Below are positions 57,543 through 64,000 of a stretch of 64,000 nucleotides of DNA, piece by piece. Both the position numbers and the translations under genes were made by a program. Numbering within the stretch: the stretch's first letter is position 1; the number at the start of each line of letters is the position of its first letter. The notes under the pieces are model-generated. The model ran no database searches, was not told the DNA's origin, and worked only from the letters and a program-made list of their open reading frames with translations. Source of the stretch: JACVRN01 sp036389255 (GTDB lineage: Bacteria > Acidobacteriota > Blastocatellia > Pyrinomonadales > Pyrinomonadaceae); assembly GCA_036389255.1 (NCBI GenBank), contig DASVQI010000038.1:248001-312000 (forward strand), given 5' to 3'.

Positions 57543-59135
57543 ATGGCCCACGGCCCGGTGTCTATCAAACAGAAGCTTTCAGTCAGCTATAAGCGTCTGC
57601 TTGTGGCGCTGGCCGCGAGCGCCTGCCTCTTCGCTCTTTACATCGCAGGCATCTCGAAGAACCCGCCCGGTTTCTATCTGGACGAATCCAGCATCGCATA
57701 CAACGCTTATCTGATGGCGCGCACGGGCGTAAGCGAAGAGGGTGTCGCGTGGCCCCTTTACGTTCGCTCCTACACAGGGCTGTTCAGCGTCTATGCCAAT
57801 CCGACCTACATATACCTGCTGGCCGCCGTCTATCTCTTTTCTCCTGCGAGCATACTTGCCGCGAGACTTTTGAGCGCAAGCCTCGGGTTTGCTGCGGCTC
57901 TCTGTTTGGGGCTGCTGGCGTGGCGCATCAGTGGGCGCCGCACTATAGGCGTCATAGTTGCTCTTATAGCCATGCTCACGCCTTGGCTCTTCGAGGTCAG
58001 CCGCCTGGTCTTCGAGGTGGCGCTCTATCCACTGACGCTCGCTCTCTTTCTTCTGGCGCTCCACAGGGCGCGCGCGAGGTGGTCATGGACGGACTGTGTG
58101 CTGGTGGCGGCAAGCCTCGGACTTCTGACCTACACTTACACCATAGGCAGGCTGTTTGCTCCGCTTCTGGCCTTCGGGCTTCTCATTTTCGCGCGCAGCC
58201 GTCCGGCTTTGATTGGCGTCTTGAAGACGTGGCTTCTCTTCGGTGTGACGCTTCTGCCCCTCTTCATCTTCAACCGTCGGCATCCGGGCTTACTGACGGA
58301 AAGGTTCTATCTCATCTCCTACATCAAGCCGGAGAGCAGTTGGGGCCAGATAATACCGGAGTTCATCAGCCATTACTTTGACAACCTGAGCTTGTACAGC
58401 CTGCTGCTATCGGGCGACCCGAACCCGCGCCATCACGTCGCCGGGATGGGAAGCTTCCTGACGCCCGTTCTGGCGCTCTCGCTCTTCGGCATCTATCTGG
58501 TGCTCAAGTATCAATGGCGGGAATCATGGTGGCGGTTCATTCTGTACGGTCTGGTCATCTCCCCGGTTTCTGCGTCGCTGACGCTAGACCAGTTTCACAC
58601 GCTACGAATGATTCCCTATCCGGTCTTCCTCATTGTGCTGGCGATTCCCGCGCTACAGAGGTTGATTGAAGGCAGAGTTGTCCGGCCCGCCGTCCCCACG
58701 AAAAAGAAGAAGGCAAAGAAGACGGAGACGGAGCCAGCTCCGCAAGTGTCGTTTCTTTCATTTCTGGCTCAGCGCAAGGTGCTGGTTGCCATACTTGCTC
58801 TTACTCTGGCGCAGGCTCTCTACTTTCAGTACCAGTTTCACAGGGACGGCCCCGGCCGTGGCGCGGCCTTCGACGCGGGCTATAGTGACCTTTACAGAGA
58901 AGCGCTGGCGCAACCCGCGCGCCCAATCTATCTTGTTGACGGTATGTGGGGGCCGGCCTACGTGCACGCCTTCTGGTACGCTACCATTGACGGGCGCGGC
59001 ACCTCGGACTTCGTTCATCTGGATTACGGGCAGCGCCCGCCGCCCGGTGCTCTGGTCATAAGCTCCGAAGATAAATGCACGCGTTGCCAGATTATTCTGA
59101 AGCGCGAGCAGTACCTGCTCTATCGCGCTCTCTGA
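57543..59135 (+). CDS. Polytopic GT-C-type glycosyltransferase
   Basis: A 530-residue membrane protein with about ten to twelve hydrophobic segments. The first periplasmic loop has the acidic GT-C motif GFYLDESSIAYNAYLMART (about 40-58; Asp45-Glu46), as in PMT/ArnT-type enzymes that use polyprenyl-phosphate sugars. A cytoplasmic basic stretch PTKKKKAKKTE lies near 382, and a soluble C-terminal domain follows. It probably modifies lipids, polysaccharide or proteins at the periplasmic face. The acceptor is unknown. Confidence 0.78.
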   Translation: MAHGPVSIKQKLSVSYKRLLVALAASACLFALYIAGISKNPPGFYLDESSIAYNAYLMARTGVSEEGVAWPLYVRSYTGLFSVYANPTYIYLLAAVYLFSPASILAARLLSASLGFAAALCLGLLAWRISGRRTIGVIVALIAMLTPWLFEVSRLVFEVALYPLTLALFLLALHRARARWSWTDCVLVAASLGLLTYTYTIGRLFAPLLAFGLLIFARSRPALIGVLKTWLLFGVTLLPLFIFNRRHPGLLTERFYLISYIKPESSWGQIIPEFISHYFDNLSLYSLLLSGDPNPRHHVAGMGSFLTPVLALSLFGIYLVLKYQWRESWWRFILYGLVISPVSASLTLDQFHTLRMIPYPVFLIVLAIPALQRLIEGRVVRPAVPTKKKKAKKTETEPAPQVSFLSFLAQRKVLVAILALTLAQALYFQYQFHRDGPGRGAAFDAGYSDLYREALAQPARPIYLVDGMWGPAYVHAFWYATIDGRGTSDFVHLDYGQRPPPGALVISSEDKCTRCQIILKREQYLLYRAL

Positions 59136-59197
59136 TAAGAAAGGAATTTCAAGAATTCGGATTTGAAAAGTTCGGTCGGATTTTGCATAAAAGGAGA

Positions 59198-59231
59198 GGG
59201 CGCAACGCTTCAATCGTGAAGCGTTGCGCCC
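59198..59231. terminator. Strong hairpin between convergent genes
   Basis: A perfect 15-bp stem, GGGCGCAACGCTTCA (59198-59212) with TGAAGCGTTGCGCCC (59217-59231), around a 4-nt loop, with A-rich and C/T-rich flanks. It would end the glycosyltransferase transcript and possibly the opposite one. Confidence 0.8.
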
Positions 59232-59281
59232 CTTCCTCTTGGTAAGTACATGGTCAGGCTCTCTCTAGTCGAATCCCTTAA

Positions 59282-59497
59282 TTAGCGAAGCATTGCTCGA
59301 ATGCCTACCAGAACCAAATATATGACGGCCACTACTATAGCCAGCTTGATAAGTCCCACCGCAAGGCCGAATACCATGCCGACTACGCCCACGGCGATTC
59401 CGGCTGCTGCCATCAACAGAGGAACGCCTACTATAAGTATAAAAAGCCCAAGGAGTATATAGCCTGCAATTTTTAACGGGTTGTTTGTTTCTCTCAT
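59282..59497 (-). CDS. Small hydrophobic membrane protein
   Basis: The ATG at 59497 with GGAG upstream gives a 71-residue protein that is hydrophobic throughout: segments about 9-35 (IAGYILLGLFILIVGVPLLM) and 38-66 (VVGMVFGLAVGLIKLAIVVA). Longer in-frame starts (to 59632) add a soluble stretch without family features. I do not recognise it. Confidence 0.6.
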   Translation of the reverse strand: MRETNNPLKIAGYILLGLFILIVGVPLLMAAAGIAVGVVGMVFGLAVGLIKLAIVVAVIYLVLVGIRAMLR

Positions 59498-59772
59498 TTC
59501 CCACGCTCCGAAATTTTCTTCAATTCTGCGACGGCCCTGACTCTCAGCTAAAACAGGCTTGAATCCCGGCCTGCCCTCATATACGCCGAAAGCCTCGCGC
59601 GCGTTCCAACTAAGTGTACCATCCTTTCTCAATATAAGGAGCGTTTCGCGGGTGACGCATCGCCTGCGGTTTATGCTAAGCTTTTCTTGAAAGAATTTCA
59701 GTTACCAGCTTATGCGCGGAGAGCGGCCTCTTTCGGGAGGCGCATCTTTGCATAAGAGCATTACAGAATGGC

Positions 59773-61089
59773 ATGCCGCGACGCACTACCAAAAATCTTT
59801 TCTCAGACGACGAGCCTGCGCCATCTGTGAACGACCCAACCTTCGCGCCTCTGGCCGAGAAGATGAGGCCGCGCACGTTGGAAGAGTTCGTGGGCCAGCA
59901 CCATCTTGTGGGCGAAGGACGAGTGCTGCGCCGCCTGATAGAGGGTCGCGGGAGTCTGCCTTCGCTCATCCTGTGGGGTGCGCCCGGCACAGGCAAGACC
60001 ACTCTGGCGAGGCTTCTGGCCGAGAGAAGCGGGGCGCGGTTCGTGCCGCTTTCGGCTGTCTTCTCAGGCGTCAAGGACGTGCGCGCGGCCATCGCGGAGG
60101 CGCGCGAGTTGAAGCGCGAAGGCGAGCGTACGGTTCTCTTCATAGACGAGATTCACCGCTTCAACAAAGCGCAGCAGGACGCGCTGCTTCCGTCCGTAGA
60201 GGACGGCACCATCACGCTCATAGGCGCGACGACGGAGAATCCATCCTTCGAGGTGACGGGCGCGCTCCTTTCGCGCTCCAGAGTTCTTACGCTTCAGCCG
60301 CTCACGGAAGATGAAGTAGAGACTATCTTGCGTCGTGCTTTGTCGGACGAGGAGCGCGGGCTGGCCCATCTCAAGCCGGAAATCGCGGACGAGATTATTA
60401 AACGGCTGGCGCGTTCGGCTGCGGGAGATGCGCGCGTGGCGCTGGCCGCGCTGGAAGCTGCCGTGGAATCTACCGAGCCGGATAAGACGGGCGTGCGCCG
60501 CATCACCAACGAGACGCTCATGGAAGCTATGGGGCGCGCTCATTATGCTTATGACAAGGGCGGCGAGGAGCATTACAATCTGGCCTCGGCGCTGATAAAG
60601 TCCCTGCGAAACTCCGATGTCAACGCGGCGCTCTACTGGCTGGCGCGGCTGATAGAAGGCGGCGCTGACCCAATCTTCATAGCGCGTCGGCTCTGCATAC
60701 TTGCCTCAGAAGACATAGGGCTCGCAGACCCGCAGGCGATTGTGCAGGCGGCTTCGGCTGCCTCCATCACGCAGCTCATAGGCTTGCCTGAAGCGCTTTA
60801 TCCGCTCTCGCAGGCCACTATTTATCTGGCGCGTGCTCCGAAATCAAATGCCGTCAAGCGGGCCTATTTCGCCGCGCTGGAGGATGCGGGCGAGACTGCG
60901 CGCGAGCCCGTGCCGCTTCATCTCCGCAACGCCATCACGCCACTGATGCGCCGCGTCGGCTACGGCGGCGGCTATCGCTACGTACACTCAGACCCGCGCG
61001 CCAAAGAAGAGATGGCGTGCCTGCCCGAAAGCTTGCGGGGCCACGTCTATTATGAAGAAGACGCGGAAGGCGGCGACCATGAGTGCTGA
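59773..61089 (+). CDS. rarA: Replication-associated recombination protein RarA (MgsA)
   Basis: A 438-residue AAA+ clamp-loader-like ATPase. An N-terminal PIP-like/linker segment is followed by LAEKMRPRTLEEFVGQHHLV (about 28-47), Walker A GAPGTGKTT (69-77), Walker B TVLFIDEIHRFNKAQQD (about 119-135) and sensor 1 LIGATTENPSF. The C-terminal tetramerisation domain ends AKEEMACLPESL. RarA acts at stalled replication forks. Gene length and architecture are standard. Confidence 0.95.
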   Translation: MPRRTTKNLFSDDEPAPSVNDPTFAPLAEKMRPRTLEEFVGQHHLVGEGRVLRRLIEGRGSLPSLILWGAPGTGKTTLARLLAERSGARFVPLSAVFSGVKDVRAAIAEARELKREGERTVLFIDEIHRFNKAQQDALLPSVEDGTITLIGATTENPSFEVTGALLSRSRVLTLQPLTEDEVETILRRALSDEERGLAHLKPEIADEIIKRLARSAAGDARVALAALEAAVESTEPDKTGVRRITNETLMEAMGRAHYAYDKGGEEHYNLASALIKSLRNSDVNAALYWLARLIEGGADPIFIARRLCILASEDIGLADPQAIVQAASAASITQLIGLPEALYPLSQATIYLARAPKSNAVKRAYFAALEDAGETAREPVPLHLRNAITPLMRRVGYGGGYRYVHSDPRAKEEMACLPESLRGHVYYEEDAEGGDHEC

Positions 61090-61150
61090 GAGCATCCGCT
61101 TTCAGTTGGAATCCGTCTTACATTCTATTTTAACCAGAGGTGAACTATAG

Positions 61151-61963
61151 GTGAGCGCTAATAAATCGGACAAAGAGATGGCATTCCTGCACGAGCTTTA
61201 CGTGGCTACGGATTGGGGCGAGCGCTTCGCGGAGTTGATTGACGAACACGTAACGCTGCCCAAGAAGGGGCGAATCCTTTACGTAGCTTCCGGCACGGGC
61301 GGGCACGCTATGGCCATGCTCGACCGGGCCGGTGACGACGTGACGATGGTTTGCGTTGACGAGAGCGAAGAGTGTCTTGAGCTGGCGCGCGCCAAGGCCG
61401 CAGTGATTAGCGGCGACCCTGAATTTTATAGAACGCAGCTTGAGTCGCTTCAATTTGATGACGAGGCGTTCGACCTTGTGGTGGGTGACGCTTCGCTCGT
61501 GCAGCCTGAGCGATTGCCTGAGATGATTTCGGAGATGGTGCGCGTCTGTAAGCCCGCCGGGACGGTCGCCCTGACGCTCGCCACCTCTTCCAGCTTCGGT
61601 GAGTTCTTCTCTATCTACTGGGAAGCGCTGCGCAGCTTGAATCTTGACGCGCACGGGCCGGACGTTGAAGAGCTTATCAAGGAGTTGCCGACCATTGCCG
61701 ACATTGAGGCGCTGGCCGAGCGTGAAGGTCTTGAGACTGTAACCACATGGACGAGCGTGGAAGAGTTCGACTACGAATCGGGCGAAGACTTTTTGAACGC
61801 CCCGCTCATCACGGATTTCCTTTTCAAGAGCTGGCTGGCCTCGCTCAACGCGGAAGACCGCGAGCCCGTCATCAAACAGATTGAGCGCATCATAGACGAA
61901 GAGCGCCACGACATGGACTTTTCCCTCACGCTCAAAGCCACTCTGATTTTAGGTAAAAAGTAA
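61151..61963 (+). CDS. Class I SAM-dependent methyltransferase
   Basis: A 270-residue methyltransferase with GTG start and AGAGGTGA ribosome site. Motif I is ILYVASGTGGHAMAMLD (about 39-55), the ribose-binding acidic residue is in VCVDESEECLELA, and DEAFDLVVGDASLVQPE matches motif II/IV. The C-terminal third (about 170-265) is an additional helical region. The gene follows rarA at 61 bp and ends at a strong terminator. Substrate unknown. Confidence 0.82.
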   Translation: MSANKSDKEMAFLHELYVATDWGERFAELIDEHVTLPKKGRILYVASGTGGHAMAMLDRAGDDVTMVCVDESEECLELARAKAAVISGDPEFYRTQLESLQFDDEAFDLVVGDASLVQPERLPEMISEMVRVCKPAGTVALTLATSSSFGEFFSIYWEALRSLNLDAHGPDVEELIKELPTIADIEALAEREGLETVTTWTSVEEFDYESGEDFLNAPLITDFLFKSWLASLNAEDREPVIKQIERIIDEERHDMDFSLTLKATLILGKK

Positions 61964-61985
61964 GAAAGACAGTATTCCCGAAACA

Positions 61986-62036
61986 GATAGCTGCCCGAAA
62001 GTCTCAATAAACTTTCGGGCAGCTATCCTTTCTCTT
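61986..62036. terminator. Bidirectional rho-independent terminator
   Basis: A perfect 17-bp stem, GATAGCTGCCCGAAAGT (61986-62002) with ACTTTCGGGCAGCTATC (62011-62027), then CTTTCTCTT. It separates the methyltransferase gene from the convergent tatA gene. Confidence 0.88.
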
Positions 62037-62050
62037 CTGCTTTTTCTTCT

Positions 62051-62350
62051 TTAGCTTTTCGGGTCGTTCTCTGCGGCACGCACGGTTGCGGCGCGGCGTC
62101 TAGCTTCCTCGAAGAGTTCTTCGTCGTTGACTGCGGCTAGCTGCGACGGGGGCGCGGCTATATCTGCGCGTTTGCGTGCGGCCTGTCGCTGCTCTTCTTC
62201 CGCCTCGTCCTGTCCTTCGCGGAACGCGCGCTTGCTCTGGCCCAGAGCCTTTGCGAGCTGCGGCAGACGGCTCGCGCCGAACAGCAGGAAGACTATCGCC
62301 AGAATAATCAGAAGCTCCTGATAACCCAGACCTATTGCGAATAAGCTCAT
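62051..62350 (-). CDS. tatA: TatA/TatE-family twin-arginine translocase subunit
   Basis: A 99-residue protein with the TatA layout: an N-terminal membrane helix (about 10-24, YQELLIILAIVFLLFG), the FG hinge (23-24) and an amphipathic helix (SRLPQLAKALGQSKRAFREG), then a charged tail. TatA forms the pore of the twin-arginine export route. TatB and TatC are not in the window. The amidase at 22965 carries a matching signal. Confidence 0.9.
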   Translation of the reverse strand: MSLFAIGLGYQELLIILAIVFLLFGASRLPQLAKALGQSKRAFREGQDEAEEEQRQAARKRADIAAPPSQLAAVNDEELFEEARRRAATVRAAENDPKS

Positions 62351-62405
62351 AATTAAAATCCTTTTGTGATGCGGCTCATAAGTAAGCGAAATCCGGTGCG
62401 GGCAG

Positions 62406-62933
62406 CTACTCTGCGCCGTTCGATTCGTAGAAAAGATACTTGCGCCAGGTCACGTCAGCGCGCCCTATGTAGCGCATAATCTGGCGATTGACGTGCAGCG
62501 AAAATCCGCGCGGGCGACGAAGCAGGTGCATCTTTGCCTCTTCCGGCGTTCGATTGCCCTTCAGGTGATTGCAGCGCTTGCAGCAGGCCACCAGATTATC
62601 CCATGTCGAATCGCCGCCGCGCGAGCGCGGGTGAACGTGGTCAAGCGTCAGTTCCGAGGGTGCAAACTGTTTGCCGCAATACTGGCATGTATAATGGTCG
62701 CGCAGCAATATGTTCTTGCGCGACAGCGACCTCCGCTCGAACGGGATGTGTATATATTCTATGAGACGTATGACCGATGGGGCATGAATCGAGAGCCTTG
62801 CCGAATGTATCATGTGGCCGTTGTGCTCCTCTACGCGCGCCACGCCTTTGAAAATCATGACTACTGCGCGCCGCTCGGTGCAAACGTTGATCGGCTCGAA
62901 AGAGGCGTTCAGGACTAAGACTCGTCCGGTCAT
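62406..62933 (-). CDS. HNH endonuclease
   Basis: A 175-residue protein of the HNH family. CQYCGKQF (about 98-105), LTLDHVHPRSRGGDSTWDN (about 110-128) with the catalytic HxxP-type His, and CCKRCNHLKGNRTPEEA form a zinc-stabilised beta-beta-alpha-metal motif. It is the common stand-alone type found in many genomes; its biological role (repair, defence or mobile-element remnant) is not clear. It has its own start region 55 bp from tatA. Confidence 0.87.
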   Translation of the reverse strand: MTGRVLVLNASFEPINVCTERRAVVMIFKGVARVEEHNGHMIHSARLSIHAPSVIRLIEYIHIPFERRSLSRKNILLRDHYTCQYCGKQFAPSELTLDHVHPRSRGGDSTWDNLVACCKRCNHLKGNRTPEEAKMHLLRRPRGFSLHVNRQIMRYIGRADVTWRKYLFYESNGAE

Positions 62934-63018
62934 ACTGCTTAATGATATTAGCGGAGCGCGCCCGCGAGTGTCAAAATATAATGCGGAGCGAGCAGTGGCT
63001 TAATCGGGAGCATATTCA

Positions 63019-63078
63019 GACAGGATTGATAGGATAACAGCAGAGGACTTGCTCTCTCTTTATCCAGTCCATCCTGTC
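63019..63078. repeat. Imperfect inverted repeat GACAGGAT-type
   Basis: Arms 63019-63035 and 63062-63078 pair at 14 of 17 positions. It lies between the convergent or unrelated ends of the HNH and iminopeptidase genes, in a 164-bp spacer with no gene. Confidence 0.5.
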
Positions 63079-63097
63079 CGTCTTGGCTCTACTTCTT

Positions 63098-64000
63098 CTA
63101 GCGAAAGCCGTCCGTGGCGTCAACGAGCGCGCTGATGATTCCCGGCTCGCCCGCAGAGTGGCCCGCGTCCGGTATGATTCTAAGCTCTGCTTCCGGCCAC
63201 GCGCGGTGCAACTCCCACGCGCTCATCATCGGACAGACCACGTCGTAGCGCCCCTGCACTATGACCGCCGGGATGTGACGAATCTTCCCCACGTTCTCAA
63301 TCAGGTAGTTGTCCGTCTCGAAGAAAGCGTTGTTCATGAAGTAATGGCACTCTATGCGCGCAAGGGAGAGAGCCTGCTGAGCTTCGCCAAATTTGTTGAT
63401 GAGGTTCACGTCCGGGAAAAGCTTGGAAGTGCTTCCCTCCCAGATGCTCCAGGCGCGGGCGGCTTCAAGACGCACGCTCTCGTTATCGCTCGTCAGCCGC
63501 CGGTAGTAAGCGCTTAGCATATCGCCGCGCTCGTCTTCCGGTATCACGCGCACGTACTCTTCCCACACGTCCGGAAAGATGGCGCTCGCGCCTTCCTGAT
63601 AGAACCAGCGAATCTCCTTCGGGCGGCATAGAAAGATGCCGCGAAGCACAAGCTGGCGCACTCTGTCAGGGTGCGTCTGCGCGTAAGCTAGCGCCAGCGT
63701 GCTTCCCCAAGAGCCGCCAAACACCTGCCAGCCGTCTATCCCCAACTGCTCACGAAGGCGCTCTATGTCGGAGACAAGATGCCACGTGGTGTTGTCTTCC
63801 AGGTTGGCGTGCGGAGTGCTGTCGCCGGAGCCGCGCTGGTCGAACAGGACTATGCGATAGACGGCGGGGTCAAAGTAGCGACGGTAATCGGGAATCAGGC
63901 CGCCGCCGGGGCCGCCGTGCAGAAAGACCACCGGCTGGCCTTCGGGGTTTCCGCATTGTTCGTAGTAGAGCGTGTGAATCTTTGAGACGGCCAGATGGCC
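63098..64000 (-). CDS. pip: Proline iminopeptidase (start outside window)
   Basis: The frame is open from the right edge (64000) to the stop at 63098, 300 residues, so the first residues are missing. The product is an alpha/beta hydrolase of the S33 family: HTLYYEQCGNPEGQPVVF-LHGGPGGG, LFDQRGSGDSTPH and the nucleophile elbow GGSWGSTLALAYAQ (Ser in GSWGS), with Asp in VQGRYDVVCP and His in DAGHSAGEPG. It removes N-terminal proline from peptides. The gene would start a few tens of codons beyond the edge. Confidence 0.93.
   Translation of the reverse strand, partial: GHLAVSKIHTLYYEQCGNPEGQPVVFLHGGPGGGLIPDYRRYFDPAVYRIVLFDQRGSGDSTPHANLEDNTTWHLVSDIERLREQLGIDGWQVFGGSWGSTLALAYAQTHPDRVRQLVLRGIFLCRPKEIRWFYQEGASAIFPDVWEEYVRVIPEDERGDMLSAYYRRLTSDNESVRLEAARAWSIWEGSTSKLFPDVNLINKFGEAQQALSLARIECHYFMNNAFFETDNYLIENVGKIRHIPAVIVQGRYDVVCPMMSAWELHRAWPEAELRIIPDAGHSAGEPGIISALVDATDGFR

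Overview
The window reads as a chromosomal segment of a Gram-negative, moderately GC-rich bacterium, most likely an Acidobacteriota of the Blastocatellia type. This is an inference from gene content. It has futalosine-pathway menaquinone genes (mqnP, mqnE, mqnD), a winged-helix regulator fused to TPRs, a giant Ser/Thr kinase fused to an AAA ATPase and TPRs beside an ECF sigma factor, many exported proteins, a lipoprotein lipase and a Tat system. I see no rRNA, tRNA, CRISPR array, integrase or transposase. Coding density is high and both strands are used.

Layout. 1-2.1 kb: larB translationally coupled to a lipoprotein lipase (minus; the lipase runs off the left edge). 2.4-5.4 kb: mqnP-mqnE-mqnD with a strong terminator. 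5.5-9.8 kb (minus): a TPR-GAF sigma-54 activator, then a 70-residue secreted peptide with three GTAESPG repeats behind a near-consensus sigma-54 promoter, then a degenerate activator-like ATPase. This is the best candidate for an undescribed signalling system. 10-22 kb: an exported protein, plsC, a large M14 peptidase, an ECF sigma factor with two small membrane proteins, an HSP90-family protein coupled to a helical-repeat partner, a hydrolase, and two tandem paralogous small proteins, the second with a histone H1-like tail. 22.4-24.6 kb: an MgtC-family protein and a Tat-exported amidase. 24.6-29.8 kb (minus): a DNA-metabolism run of ssb, a zinc-ribbon protein, XPB helicase, Bax1 nuclease and a CoiA-like protein.

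30-40 kb: a secreted protein, the winged-helix/TPR regulator, RNase Z, a methyltransferase, then a kinase and ECF sigma pair split by a 428-bp element with 17-bp terminal inverted repeats that carries a four-helix-bundle (23S intervening-sequence type) gene. 40-51 kb: two paralogous O-methyltransferases; a pdxJ operon divergent from a MocR-type PLP regulator that heads an operon with DinB, thioesterase, AidB-like and Mug genes. 51-64 kb: mostly housekeeping and hypothetical genes (SDR, CoA-binding protein, YchF, a membrane glycosyltransferase, RarA, TatA, HNH nuclease, and a proline iminopeptidase that runs off the right edge).

Two window-wide patterns stand out. The tetranucleotide GATC is almost absent (ten by eye in 64 kb), and four of the ten lie in one regulator gene (31164-32981), which suggests that gene is a recent arrival. 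Several families of intergenic inverted repeats recur.
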